DNA of 64,000 nucleotides from Anaerolineae bacterium (GCA_030425205.1 JAUIAP010000017.1:1-64000); one strand, 5' to 3'. Positions 1 through 9,245 are shown, counted from the stretch's first letter. The notes: generated by a model not told the origin, from the letters alone. Translations and numbers: made by a program.

Positions 1-468
1 CAACTGTTCGGGCTTTTTGCGTGAATCGACACGGCGACCAGAGCTCCCGCTCGAGCTTTTCATCTCTGATGACAATCGGTCTGCCGTGTCTTTTCCTTTT
101 ATACAACAGTTTTTTCATACTAATGACGGGCTATTACCGAGTAAATTTGTTAAAGGCCAAGCGCCACCACACTTCTTTGAATCATTCTATGCGGGAATTT
201 TTCGCCAGTTAACACGTCGTGATATAGCGAGAAGACCAATTGTTGATTTGAACGGTCAATAGTCTATCGTTGAGGACGAACTCAAATTCGTCCCCAACGA
301 TGGGTGATTGACCATCTGTAATCACTTTCTCAGTGTGAAGAACGGACTAAAGTTCGTTTAACATGGTGTCGTTCGACTTCACCGAACACTGGTTTGCGCC
401 GCAATCAGGCGGCAAAAACATGGTTCTGTTGAGATGGCAGCAGAATCGATATTTCGTGGAGAATTAAA
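1..468. other. Leader region upstream of rpsP, no gene recognised
   Basis: I recognise no gene here. Two overlapping short frames (about 17-262 and 21-212) show no family resemblance and are not supported. From 241 to 367 the DNA is dense in inverted repeats. Arms 268-280 and 287-299 (core GGACGAA/TTCGTCC, one mismatch) form one hairpin. Arms 341-348 and 351-358 (AACGGACT/AGTTCGTT) form another, itself flanked by ACCAT at 311-315 and ATGGT at 363-367. The second hairpin belongs to the same GGACTAAAG type as the hairpins at 47232-47280. The region ends with a TGGAG Shine-Dalgarno about 9 nt before rpsP. Confidence 0.5.
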
Positions 469-1074
469 ATGTTACGTATTCGTTTAGCACGCCGTGGAAA
501 GAAGCGGCAACCAAGTTATCGTGTCGTTGTTGCGGAGAGAGACTCCAAGCGCGACGGTCGTTTTGTTGAACAGATTGGCTATTACAATCCAATGGTCGAT
601 CCCATTGAGTTTAAGGTTCAGGAAGAACGCGCATTGCATTGGTTGAATGTCGGCGCACAACCTTCGGATGCGGTTCGTCGTCTGCTTGAGAAGCAGGGGA
701 CATATGATCGCTTGACGCGCATGCGCGATGGTGAGGAGCTTGGCAAGCTTGTTGCAGAGTTTGAAGGTACACCATGGCCACCTGTTGTCGAGGAAGCTGA
801 AGAAGCGGCTAGTGAAGTTGCTGAGACGGTCAGCGAAACGGCAGCCGCAGCCGTTGAGACAGTTAAAGAGACGGTCAGCGATGCCGTTGAGACAGTCAGC
901 GATGCGGCGAGCAATGTCGTCGATACGGTGCGCGATGCGGCTGCAGGCGCTGCGGAAGCTGTTTCAAACGTGGCAGAACGTGCTGCTGATGCGATTGATG
1001 GTGAAGCGGAAGCGAATGAAGAGTCGGCGGAAGCTGAACCTGCGGTAGAAACGGAAGATTCGGCCGAAGCATAG
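469..1074 (+). CDS. rpsP: 30S ribosomal protein S16 with long C-terminal extension
   Basis: S16 is a small-subunit ribosomal protein that binds 16S rRNA during 30S assembly. Residues 1 to about 90 are a standard S16 domain: the start MLRIRLARRGKKRQPSYRVV and the block GRFVEQIGYYNP are diagnostic. The family is normally 80-100 aa, but this protein is 201 aa. After residue 100 comes a low-complexity tail rich in Ala, Val, Glu, Ser and Thr, with near-repeats such as ETVSDAVETVSDAA, likely an amphipathic helix, ending in an acidic stretch. The ATG follows a TGGAG ribosome-binding site. It is first in the conserved rpsP-khpA-rimM order; trmD and rplS, which often follow, are absent. The TCGGCCGA octamer lies at its 3' end. 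Confidence 0.95.
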   Translation: MLRIRLARRGKKRQPSYRVVVAERDSKRDGRFVEQIGYYNPMVDPIEFKVQEERALHWLNVGAQPSDAVRRLLEKQGTYDRLTRMRDGEELGKLVAEFEGTPWPPVVEEAEEAASEVAETVSETAAAAVETVKETVSDAVETVSDAASNVVDTVRDAAAGAAEAVSNVAERAADAIDGEAEANEESAEAEPAVETEDSAEA

Positions 1075-1135
1075 TCCAATGTTGTCATGAAATGGCTGTT
1101 TTGAAAATAGACAGCCATTTTGACCCTGTGGATCG

Positions 1136-1163
1136 TTGCGAATTCTTCGTTAGCGCATACAAT
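1136..1163 (+). promoter_or_regulatory. Predicted sigma-70 promoter for khpA-rimM
   Basis: A -35 TTGCGA (1136-1141) and -10 TACAAT (1158-1163) are separated by 16 nt. This would start transcription near 1170, about 50 nt before khpA. An inverted repeat at about 1089-1121 (AATGGCTGT ... ACAGCCATT) sits between rpsP and this promoter and may end or attenuate the rpsP transcript, though its T-run is short. Confidence 0.55.
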
Positions 1164-1221
1164 CAGTATGTGAAGATGGGACAACGTACAACTATTTTGG
1201 GTAATTAACCCAGAGGGGATT

Positions 1222-1452
1222 ATGTTTAAGGATTTAGTCGAATACATGGTAAAGTCACTTGTCGACGAACCCGACATGGTGGAAGTGACAGAAATGGCGG
1301 GTGAATCTTCGATCATTGTCGAAGTTCGCGTTGCTGATGAAGATACAGGGCGTATTATCGGCCGAAAAGGGCGGGTAATTAACGCTCTTCGAACCATCGT
1401 GCAATCGCTTGGTGCAAAAGAAGGCAAGCGTGTCACGCTCGAAGTGTTATAA
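1222..1452 (+). CDS. khpA: KH-domain RNA-binding protein KhpA
   Basis: This 76-aa protein is a single type II KH domain, the size expected for KhpA/YlqC. It carries the RNA-binding loop in GRIIGRKGRVINALR (residues about 48-62), the GxxG element that contacts RNA. KhpA proteins bind RNA in the cytoplasm, often as a heterodimer with KhpB, and affect division and cell-length control in Gram-positives. A good Shine-Dalgarno (AGAGGGGA) precedes the ATG. It lies between rpsP and rimM, the usual genomic place of this gene, and is separated from rimM by only 2 nt, so the two are almost certainly co-transcribed. Confidence 0.92.
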   Translation: MFKDLVEYMVKSLVDEPDMVEVTEMAGESSIIVEVRVADEDTGRIIGRKGRVINALRTIVQSLGAKEGKRVTLEVL

Positions 1453-1454
1453 TA

Positions 1455-2015
1455 ATGGCTGAAAAAGTTTCGCCAAGAGAAAGGGAGCGGGGTTCTACGG
1501 AACCTCGTTTTTTGATTATTGGTTTTATACGCAAGCCGCACGGTGTCAGCGGTGAGCTTAAAGTTGCTGTTGAAAGCGAAGACCCGCTGCGTTTCTATGA
1601 TTTGGAGACCGTCTATGTCTCGCGTCGGCCGAATGATGCTAATCCCCGTCAGCTAACCGTAACAGGTGTACGCTTCAATAAGGAAGAGGCTCTCGTTACG
1701 TTTGCTGAAATCAACGGTCGTGATGAGGCTGGATCCTTACGCCAACATTGGCTCTTTGTAACATTTGATGATGCGCTACCGCTTGCCGACGACGAATTTT
1801 ATTCGTTTCAAGCAGTGGGCATCAATGTCATCACAGACACGGGCGAACATCTTGGCACAGTCAGCCAAATTCTCGAAACAGGTGCGAACGACGTTTTTAT
1901 CGTACAGGGCGAGGACGGGGAAATTCTGATTCCTGACATTGAAGGTGTTGTTCTCGATGTGGACATTGCAAACGAGAAAATTGTCGTAAAGTTACCCGAT
2001 GGCCTGATTTCCTGA
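1455..2015 (+). CDS. rimM: Ribosome maturation factor RimM
   Basis: RimM is a 16S rRNA-processing and 30S assembly factor that binds S19. The 186-aa length is typical. The N-terminal beta-barrel begins with IGFIRKPHGVSGELKV (residues about 23-38), matching the family signature of a Gly-rich HGVxGE turn. A C-terminal PRC-barrel follows (GEHLGTVSQILETGANDVF, then EDGEILIPDIEGVVLDVD, which ends the family consensus). It starts 2 nt after khpA and stops 5 nt before the next ATG, so it probably shares a transcript with the glycosyltransferases downstream. Confidence 0.93.
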   Translation: MAEKVSPRERERGSTEPRFLIIGFIRKPHGVSGELKVAVESEDPLRFYDLETVYVSRRPNDANPRQLTVTGVRFNKEEALVTFAEINGRDEAGSLRQHWLFVTFDDALPLADDEFYSFQAVGINVITDTGEHLGTVSQILETGANDVFIVQGEDGEILIPDIEGVVLDVDIANEKIVVKLPDGLIS

Positions 2016-2020
2016 CCAAG

Positions 2021-3421
2021 ATGTCTACCCCCCACTCCAAGACGGTCATCCAGATCGTTGTGCTAGCATTGGCATTGCGCCTTTTGCTATTGGGGACAAA
2101 GAGTTTCTGGCTTGACGAGGCGACGAGTGAACTGGTTGCCTCGTTGGGGCAAGATCGACTTTGGGCGGGTCGTTCTGAACTCTATCACCCTCCTCTATTT
2201 TATTTAATACTCGCACAGTGGCAGCGATTTGGTACCACTGACTTTCACCTACGTCTGATCGCGGCGCTTCCGGGCACGCTATCAATCCCGCTCATCTATC
2301 AACTTGGCAGTCGCTGGCTTGATCGTGCCGCAGGAATTACGGCCGCCGCATTAGCCGCTGTCTCCCCCCTTCTCATCTGGTATTCGCAGGAAATGCGCTC
2401 ATATATGTTGGTCACCCTGTTGGGGTTGCAGATTATGTTGTGTGCAACAAATCTGTTTGAGAATCGCAGTCCCATCCGCAATACATGCTGCCTTGCAGTT
2501 GGAATGAGCGCAATGCTTTATCTTCACTACTTTGGTGCATTCTTCATTCCACTTACATTACTGCTTTTAGCAATCTTGGCCGCTTTAGGACGGGCAAGTT
2601 GGCGCAGTTTATCCTTGTGGCTACTTGCAATTGTCGCCGCGATCATCAGCTATATCCCTTGGCTACAAACCCCTAGCGCAGCTTACTTTGCACGGCTGGC
2701 AGCAGGTAGCAACTATCTGACACGGTTAGCAAACTTAAACATCAGTCTTAACCCAAGCGTGTTGAGCCTGTTTTTGCTTGTTGCGACAATCGTAGCGGTG
2801 ATCGTTACCTATTTCGCCGCTAAATGGTTTGCTCAACGCAATGTGTTAGAACATATTCGTCAAAACTATCACATCCAGTTGCTCATTGCGCTGGGGATCT
2901 GTCTTTCCCTCGTCATATTTGTCATACCGCGTGGCTATTCACTTAAGCGGCAAATCGTGGCATTTTGGCCATATGCTCTGATATTTGTCGCATCCCTTTG
3001 GCCCTGGCAAGTGCGGTCTAAACGATTCTTGACGATCATTTTGCTGCTCTCACTGGCGGCGAGTTTGGTCAATATCGTTTTCGTTCCTAAGGCAGAATGG
3101 CGCGACGCACAAGCACTGATCGCCGAAAATTGGCAGACAAACGATATTGTTGTCCTTGCGCCATTCAACATGACGACCCCCTTCGATCATTATGACCGCA
3201 ATACCCATCGACAACAAGGTATCAATGTGAACGGACAGCCGGATCAACTCGCGGAACTACAAGCACAGAATTCACGAATTTGGTATGTGACACAAAGTGC
3301 AAGCTTTGATCCCGAGCGGCGCAACGAGCGTTTATTGGGACAAAACGGTGAGAAAGTGGCAGAATACCGCTTCTTCCGCGTGCGCGTTCAGCTTTTCATC
3401 TCGCATTCTTTTCAAAAGTAG
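2021..3421 (+). CDS. GT-C glycosyltransferase, family 39-like (copy 1 of 3)
   Basis: This is a polytopic membrane protein of 466 aa with an N-terminal GT-C/PMT-like (ArnT-related) domain. The first TM helix is followed by KSFWLDEA with Asp32-Glu33, the acidic pair in the first external loop that is catalytic in PMT/ArnT enzymes. Such enzymes use polyprenyl-phosphate sugars at the outer face of the membrane. Other landmarks shared with the next two genes are a YHPPL motif, LIWYSQEMRSY, YLHYFGAFFIPL and a C-terminal soluble segment. It starts 5 nt after rimM stops. It is the most diverged of the three tandem copies. The substrate cannot be read from the sequence. Confidence 0.8.
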   Translation: MSTPHSKTVIQIVVLALALRLLLLGTKSFWLDEATSELVASLGQDRLWAGRSELYHPPLFYLILAQWQRFGTTDFHLRLIAALPGTLSIPLIYQLGSRWLDRAAGITAAALAAVSPLLIWYSQEMRSYMLVTLLGLQIMLCATNLFENRSPIRNTCCLAVGMSAMLYLHYFGAFFIPLTLLLLAILAALGRASWRSLSLWLLAIVAAIISYIPWLQTPSAAYFARLAAGSNYLTRLANLNISLNPSVLSLFLLVATIVAVIVTYFAAKWFAQRNVLEHIRQNYHIQLLIALGICLSLVIFVIPRGYSLKRQIVAFWPYALIFVASLWPWQVRSKRFLTIILLLSLAASLVNIVFVPKAEWRDAQALIAENWQTNDIVVLAPFNMTTPFDHYDRNTHRQQGINVNGQPDQLAELQAQNSRIWYVTQSASFDPERRNERLLGQNGEKVAEYRFFRVRVQLFISHSFQK

Positions 3422-3434
3422 TGATAATTTAGGC

Positions 3435-4871
3435 ATGGGCATCGTAGTAGCAAACAGAAAACTGGAAAGTCGACTGTCGACTCGGCAACTAATTGTCATA
3501 TTGACGCTTTGCGCCTTTGGGTTGCGGCTATTATTGCTTGGCTCAAAAAGTCTTTGGCTTGATGAAGTCAATGGGATGCGTGTCGCACTGGTAGGGCAAG
3601 CGAGTCTTTGGGCGGGCCAATCTGAAGGGTATCATCCTCCGCTGTACTACTGGCTCCTCGAACGCTGGTTATCGTTTGGCGATTCAGAGTTTACATTGCG
3701 CATGAGTTCGGTCTTGGCAGGGGTGGGATCTGTTTGGGTCGGTTCATTATTGGGGATGGCTTGGTTCGGCCGAAAAGTCGCCCTCACTGCCACCGCCTTA
3801 TTGGCTGTTTCGCCTATTCTTGTCTGGTATTCACAAGAATTGAGACCGTATACGCTGATGGGGCTGCTTGGTCTAATTATCATGCTTGCCGCGACAAAGC
3901 TCTTAACTGAAAAGAGCTTGCCATACGCTCTATTGCTTATCGCCAGCATGACGGCAATCCTGTATCTTCACTACTTTGGTTTCCTCTTTATTCCGCTGCA
4001 GCTTTTTCTTTTTGTCATTTTGCTTGCAGCTGGACGCACCACTTGGCAAGCATTGCCGCGCCTATTGGTGGCAATGGGCTTGTCAATCGTCGCCTATTGG
4101 CCCTGGTTACAGTCAGAGGGCGCAGCGCGTTTTTTTAGCATTATGACGGGCGGGAACAGCTATGTTTCAAATTTGTTGCGGCAGCATTTCGGCATCGCAT
4201 CGGAAAGTAGCCTGTTGGTATTGCTGGCGATTGCAGGGGGTAGCATAGGAATCGGCCTGCCCCTAAGTTACAAGGTTGCCCAGTGGCTCTTCGCGGAAAA
4301 CCGTCTAGTGAGTTTACAAAAAAATCAACGCTGGCAATGGATGCTGATCTGGCTGTTTGTCCTCTCGCTCGTTGTGTTCGTTTTTCCGCGTGCCTACTCA
4401 TTGAAAAGACAATTAGCAGCCTTTTGGCCGCTTGCCTTGATTGTCGTTGCGTGGTTTTGGCCGTGGGAAGAACGCTTTAGTCGCACACTAACGACCCTCC
4501 TCGCACTCTCACTCTGTGCTACGCTGATCAATACAGTGCTGATTCCCAAGCCTCAGTGGCGACAGGCGAACGCGCTGATCGCGGCGACCCAACAACCGAA
4601 CGATATTGTCATTCTTGAACCAGCCTATATGACGATCCCGTTCAACTACTACAATCAAGACAGGGTACAGCAAGCAGGCTTACGCTTTGGGAGCGACGCT
4701 GCGACCCTGCAACAGACTATTCGTGAAAACGAGCGTGTTTGGCTCATCACGCACGGCACAGATTACGATTCAAGTGATCAGAACGCGCGCTGGTTAGCTG
4801 AAAACAGTCGATTGGTCTCAACATATAATTTTTATCGCCTGCAAGTGCGGCTCTTCGAAATAGATCGGTAG
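3435..4871 (+). CDS. GT-C glycosyltransferase, family 39-like (copy 2 of 3)
   Basis: A 478-aa paralogue of the preceding gene. I place the start at the ATG at 3435, 13 nt after the previous stop. An in-frame upstream start at 3297 would lie inside the neighbour and add a non-homologous leader. The acidic pair is Asp43-Glu44 in KSLWLDEV. It shares SEGYHPPLYYWLLERW, LVWYSQELRPYTLMGLLGL and ILYLHYFG.LFIPLQL with copy 3 and is clearly closer to copy 3 than to copy 1. About nine to ten hydrophobic helices are visible, then a C-terminal extracytoplasmic tail (NDIVILEPAYMTIPFNYYNQ). Predicted role: lipid-linked sugar transfer in the membrane. Confidence 0.8.
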   Translation: MGIVVANRKLESRLSTRQLIVILTLCAFGLRLLLLGSKSLWLDEVNGMRVALVGQASLWAGQSEGYHPPLYYWLLERWLSFGDSEFTLRMSSVLAGVGSVWVGSLLGMAWFGRKVALTATALLAVSPILVWYSQELRPYTLMGLLGLIIMLAATKLLTEKSLPYALLLIASMTAILYLHYFGFLFIPLQLFLFVILLAAGRTTWQALPRLLVAMGLSIVAYWPWLQSEGAARFFSIMTGGNSYVSNLLRQHFGIASESSLLVLLAIAGGSIGIGLPLSYKVAQWLFAENRLVSLQKNQRWQWMLIWLFVLSLVVFVFPRAYSLKRQLAAFWPLALIVVAWFWPWEERFSRTLTTLLALSLCATLINTVLIPKPQWRQANALIAATQQPNDIVILEPAYMTIPFNYYNQDRVQQAGLRFGSDAATLQQTIRENERVWLITHGTDYDSSDQNARWLAENSRLVSTYNFYRLQVRLFEIDR

Positions 4872-4975
4872 CGTCGCCAATTATTTAGCGTGATTTTCAC
4901 TTCTACTTAGCAGCGGAAACTACTACACTGCAATCAGCCGATTGTGGAAAGAAATAGATGTAGTGGAAGGAAGCT

Positions 4976-6439
4976 GTGTTAAACCGACTGATAACTCCCC
5001 CTATCCAATTTGGAACAACAGATCGTGTTCAGAAACGCATCGCAACATGGCAATATGTGCTCATGTTCGTTGCCATCGCATTTGCGTTGCGTCTCTTTTT
5101 AGTTGGCGTAAAGAGCTTGTGGCTCGATGAGGTGCTTGGGCTGAATGTCGCCTTGCGCGGGCAGGCATTGCTGTGGGCAGGTCAGTCCGAAGGATACCAT
5201 CCCCCACTGTACTATCTGATCCTCGAACGCTGGCAGTTATTGGGGCATTCCGAACTGTCGCTGCGGATGAGTTCCGTCATTCCCGGCGCACTAGCCGTCT
5301 GGGTGGGGTATGTGCTGGGGCGGGTCTGGTTCGGCCGAAAAGTCGCCCTCACCGCCACCGCACTGCTCGCTTTCTCCCCCTATCTCGTCTGGTATTCGCA
5401 AGAGTTGCGCCCCTATGCACTGATGACGTTGCTTGGCCTCGTCATTATTCTTTCCGCGACTAAGTTGTTCAGCGAAATGAGCTGGCCGTACACGCTTTTG
5501 CTGGTCGTCAGCACAACCGCAATTCTCTACCTACACTACTTTGGGGTGTTGTTTATCCCGCTGCAATTGCTGCTTTTCGTCGTGTTATTAGCGGCTGGGC
5601 AAACTCGTTGGCAGCGGCTTCCAGTCTGGATGGTTGCCATGGGCTTGTCGATTGCAGGCTATTGGCCATGGTTGCAATCACCAAATATCAGTCGCTTTCT
5701 CGGCGTGGTATTAAGTGAGCGCAACTACATCACGTTGCTCTTAAATGAACGGTTGGGAACTGATTTGCAGATGGGATTAAGCTTTGTTGTGGTCGTTATG
5801 GCAATCGCAGCGGCAATTGGATTACCAATAGCCTATTTCAGCGCACGCTGGCTCTTCAACCAGCCTCAGTTGTCAAGCTTGCGGCGACACCCAGCGGTAC
5901 AAGTTGTCGTAATAACGCTCTTTGTGGTCTCGCTCGTTGTAATCGTTTTCCCACGTGGGTACACCTTCAAACGTCATTTGGTCGCGTTTTGGCCGTTTAC
6001 ATTGATCATCTTGGCATGGTTTTGGCCATGGGGACAGCGTTTCGGCCGAATTCTCGCCGTCATGCTTTTTCTCTCTTTCTGCGCCACCGTTGTCAACACA
6101 ACCCTGATACCCAAACCGCAATGGGAAAAGGCCAATGCACGCATCATCGCCAACCAGCAAGCGGGTGATCTCGTCATACTCGAACCAAGCTACATGAGGC
6201 TCCCGTTCGACTTCTACAATCAGGGCGAGAGTGAGCGACTAGGGGTCAGGTTTGCATCGGCCGAAATTGAAACGGCACTGCGCGAACACGGTCGCATCTG
6301 GTTCATCACGCATGGCGCCGACTATGATTCAGCCCACCAAAATGAAGCATGGTTAAACAAGAACGCCCATTTGGTCGAAGCGTATCAATTTTATCGGTTG
6401 AAGGTTCAGTTATTTGAGTCGGGTGAAGTACGAGAGTAG
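4976..6439 (+). CDS. GT-C glycosyltransferase, family 39-like (copy 3 of 3)
   Basis: A 487-aa paralogue of copies 1 and 2. The start codon is GTG at 4976, supported by GGAAGGA at 4965-4971. The catalytic-type pair is Asp51-Glu52 in KSLWLDEV. The Trp-Phe-Gly-Arg segment after the second hydrophobic block (RVWFGRKVALTATALLAFSP) is nearly identical to copy 2 and in both is encoded with the TCGGCCGA octamer. The 104-nt gap after copy 2 may hold its own translation signals. The array is followed by the convergent valS gene. Three tandem copies point to local duplication and possibly to different acceptor or donor specificities. Confidence 0.8.
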   Translation: MLNRLITPPIQFGTTDRVQKRIATWQYVLMFVAIAFALRLFLVGVKSLWLDEVLGLNVALRGQALLWAGQSEGYHPPLYYLILERWQLLGHSELSLRMSSVIPGALAVWVGYVLGRVWFGRKVALTATALLAFSPYLVWYSQELRPYALMTLLGLVIILSATKLFSEMSWPYTLLLVVSTTAILYLHYFGVLFIPLQLLLFVVLLAAGQTRWQRLPVWMVAMGLSIAGYWPWLQSPNISRFLGVVLSERNYITLLLNERLGTDLQMGLSFVVVVMAIAAAIGLPIAYFSARWLFNQPQLSSLRRHPAVQVVVITLFVVSLVVIVFPRGYTFKRHLVAFWPFTLIILAWFWPWGQRFGRILAVMLFLSFCATVVNTTLIPKPQWEKANARIIANQQAGDLVILEPSYMRLPFDFYNQGESERLGVRFASAEIETALREHGRIWFITHGADYDSAHQNEAWLNKNAHLVEAYQFYRLKVQLFESGEVRE

Positions 6440-6473
6440 TGGTACGTGGTACGTCTAAAAAGACGCACCACGC
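6438..6473. repeat. Intergenic hairpin of the GTGGTACGT/ACGCACCAC type
   Basis: Between two convergent genes the arms GTGGT-A-CGTC and GACG-C-ACCAC face each other around an A-rich loop. The same motif recurs at 13164-13215 and 61915-61958. It could act as a bidirectional transcript-end signal. Confidence 0.5.
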
Positions 6474-6494
6474 ATATTTCCCACATTTGTCCGG

Positions 6495-9176
6495 TTACAG
6501 CGTTTGAAGGCGTTCCGTCACTTCTGCGAGGCTCGCTTCGAGAAGCGTTTGTTTGTCACGCTCCTTCTGAACCACAGCGGCGGGTGCTTTTTCAGCAAAC
6601 GGGCTGTTTAGCAGCTTGGTCAGGCGCGCAATCTGATTGCTGAGATCGGCCGATTCCTTCTCCAGCCGCTCCCGTTCCTTCTCCAAATCAACCATTCCCG
6701 CCAACGGCAAATACGCCGTATAGTCACCGAGCGAAATGGTCGCTGCGTTATCTGGGGCAGTCGCACTTTCCACAACGGTCAACGCCGCGTCATCCAGTCG
6801 CGCCAATGCGACCAACACACCCCGCTGCGATTCGATAAAAGGTGCATTTTCGCCAGCCACAATCGTCGCTGCGATGCGTTTACCTGGTGGCACATTATTC
6901 TCTGCGCGCGTTGCACGCACGCCGCGAATCAGCTCACGTAAGCGGTCAAAGTTGGCGGCTTCATCCGTGAACGTCTCCCCCACATTAGGCCAATCAGCGA
7001 TAATTAACGCTTCTGGCCAGCCACCTTTTGGCGCGATGCCTAACCCAGACGCCTTAAACGCCTGCATGAGCTGCTGCCATGTCTCTTCCGTCACGAATGG
7101 GATGTACGGATGCAGCAGACGCAACCCCGTGTCCAACACGGTCAGTAAGACGGTCAGCGTCGTATAGGCACGCGCACCGCCCTCGTTCAACTGCGCCTTT
7201 GAGGCCTCAATATACCAATCGGCGAACTCACTCTTGAGGAAATCATACGCCTGACGACCTGCCTCGCCGAAGTTAAATCCATCCATCAAACGATTCACGT
7301 CGGCAACCGTCTCATTCATGCGTGTCAAGATCCACTTGTCAGCCGTGGTGAGGTCGGTTTCACTATTTTCTTGGTGCTTATCGCCAGCCACCCTCTCAAT
7401 GTTGGCCACAATGAACCGTGCCGTGTTCCAGATCTTTGTTGCAAAGTTGCGATTGCTTTCAACTTTGTCGATGGCGAGATTGAGATCATTGCCCGGTGTG
7501 CCGCCAGTCAGCAGCGTGAAACGCAGCGCGTCCGTGCCATATTCGGCCGTAACCTCCACCGGATCGACCACATTGCCAATCGACTTCGACATCTTGCGCC
7601 CATTTTCATCGCGCACCAAACCATGCAAGTAGACCGTCTCAAACGGGATATCGTTGGTCATCAATAACCCTTGCATCGCCATTCGTGCCACCCAGAAAAA
7701 GAGGATGTCGTACCCAGTTTCCATCATCGTCGTTGGATAGTAACGCGCGAGATCGGGCGTTTCATCGGGCCAACCCAGCGTACTAAACGGCCACAGCGCA
7801 GAACTGAACCATGTGTCCAGCACATCGGGGTCTTGTGTGAGTGTCACGTCTTTACCATATTTTGCACGTGCCTTCTCATACGCTTCCGACTCAGATCGCG
7901 CCACCACATATTGTGATTCGTCGCCATTGATGTAGTAAACGGGAATGCGATGTCCCCACCACAGTTGCCGACTGATACACCACGGCAAGATGCCCGTCAG
8001 CCAATGCTCCCAAATTTTGTTGAAGCGTTCAGGCACGATCTTGATGCGTCCCGAACGCACAGCAGCCAGTGCAAGTTCCGCGCCGGGCTGCATGTTTGCC
8101 CACCATTGGATGCTCACCATCGGTTCGACAATTTCGCCACCGCGCTGCGAACGTGGCGTTGGGCGCGTGTGCGGTTTGGTTTCGATAGTGAGGTCGGCCG
8201 CCTGCATATCTGCCCACAACTTTTCTCGCGCATCTTCACGCGACAGGCCCTCATACTGCCCACCATTCTCGTTGATGGTCGCATCCTTGTTCATGATGTT
8301 GATGAACGGCAGATCGTGTTTTTTACCGAGCGCAAAGTCGTTGTGATCATGGGCAGGGGTCACTTTGAGCGCACCCGTCCCAAATTCCATATCGACATAC
8401 TCATCTGCAATCACGGGGATTTCGCGGTTGAGCATTGGAACCAACGCCGTTTTACCGATATAGGCCTTATAGCGTTCGTCATTTGGATTTACTGCAACAG
8501 CCGAATCGCCCAAAATCGTTTCGGGCCGCGTCGTTGCTACTGACAAATGACCGCCATCTTTAAGCGGGTATTTGAAGTAGTAGAGCAGCGCGGGTTCGTC
8601 TTCCGTCTCCACTTCGAGATCGCTGACGGCTGTTTGCAAGCCGGGCGACCAGTTCACCATGCGCTCTTCACGGTAGATCAAGCCCATGCGGTGCAGGCGT
8701 TCAAAGGCGATATAGACCGCTTCGCTCAACCCTTCGTCGAGCGTAAAGCGTGTGCGACTCCAATCGGCCGATCCACCCATCGAACGCATCTGGTTGATAA
8801 TGCGCCCTTCATAGCGATCTTTCCATTCCCACGCAAAATCTAGGAATGAATCTCGGCCGATTTCCTCACGCGATTTGCCTAACTTGCGCAGCTCTTTCTC
8901 CACGACCAGTTGCGTCGCAATCCCAGCATGGTCTGTGCCGGGAACCCAGAGCGCGGCGCGCCCCTGCATCCGTGCGCGGCGGATCATTAAATCCTCCAAC
9001 GACACAAACATCGCGTGACCCATGTGCAGTGCGCCTGTCACATTGGGTGGCGGAATCGAAATCACATACGGTTCACCATCGGGGTTCACCTCTGGCTTAA
9101 ACCAGCCATTTTCCTCCCACCACTTGTAGAGGCGGGCTTCCGTTCCTTCAAATTTGTAGTTCTTTGGCATTTTCAT
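6495..9176 (-). CDS. valS: Valyl-tRNA synthetase
   Basis: ValS charges tRNA-Val with valine in the cytosol. The 893-aa protein has the class Ia signatures: PPPNVTGALHMGHA, with the HIGH-type HMGH at residues 51-54, and KMSKS at about residue 527. Between them lies the CP1 editing domain (for example TTRPETILGDSAVAVNP and GTGALKVTPAHDHNDF). The anticodon-binding domain follows, and the C-terminus is the coiled-coil arm typical of ValRS (DLEKERERLEKESADLSNQI). It is preceded on the same strand by a T-box leader, so it is predicted to be induced by uncharged tRNA-Val. The start is MKMPKNYKFEG; Met3 is an alternative. Confidence 0.97.
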   Translation of the reverse strand: MKMPKNYKFEGTEARLYKWWEENGWFKPEVNPDGEPYVISIPPPNVTGALHMGHAMFVSLEDLMIRRARMQGRAALWVPGTDHAGIATQLVVEKELRKLGKSREEIGRDSFLDFAWEWKDRYEGRIINQMRSMGGSADWSRTRFTLDEGLSEAVYIAFERLHRMGLIYREERMVNWSPGLQTAVSDLEVETEDEPALLYYFKYPLKDGGHLSVATTRPETILGDSAVAVNPNDERYKAYIGKTALVPMLNREIPVIADEYVDMEFGTGALKVTPAHDHNDFALGKKHDLPFINIMNKDATINENGGQYEGLSREDAREKLWADMQAADLTIETKPHTRPTPRSQRGGEIVEPMVSIQWWANMQPGAELALAAVRSGRIKIVPERFNKIWEHWLTGILPWCISRQLWWGHRIPVYYINGDESQYVVARSESEAYEKARAKYGKDVTLTQDPDVLDTWFSSALWPFSTLGWPDETPDLARYYPTTMMETGYDILFFWVARMAMQGLLMTNDIPFETVYLHGLVRDENGRKMSKSIGNVVDPVEVTAEYGTDALRFTLLTGGTPGNDLNLAIDKVESNRNFATKIWNTARFIVANIERVAGDKHQENSETDLTTADKWILTRMNETVADVNRLMDGFNFGEAGRQAYDFLKSEFADWYIEASKAQLNEGGARAYTTLTVLLTVLDTGLRLLHPYIPFVTEETWQQLMQAFKASGLGIAPKGGWPEALIIADWPNVGETFTDEAANFDRLRELIRGVRATRAENNVPPGKRIAATIVAGENAPFIESQRGVLVALARLDDAALTVVESATAPDNAATISLGDYTAYLPLAGMVDLEKERERLEKESADLSNQIARLTKLLNSPFAEKAPAAVVQKERDKQTLLEASLAEVTERLQTL

Positions 9177-9245
9177 AGGATTTCAGGCAGTCAGGCTTTC
9201 AGTGAATCAGGATAGACACAAAGCTCCGACTTTACTATTAAGATC

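Noticed and set aside
17..262. 81-aa frame at the window edge
   Set aside because: Starts at TTG, no recognisable protein, and the surrounding DNA is dominated by hairpins; left as unassigned.
618..1541. 307-aa minus-strand frame across rpsP and khpA
   Set aside because: Lies opposite the S16 and KH genes; its Ser/Thr/Ala-rich content mirrors the S16 repeat tail and it has no independent support.
3297..3434. Upstream start of the second GT-C gene at 3297
   Set aside because: It would overlap 125 nt of the previous gene and its leader is not homologous to the other copies.
7945..8543. Long plus-strand frames opposite valS
   Set aside because: They run antisense to the conserved synthetase and show no protein character.
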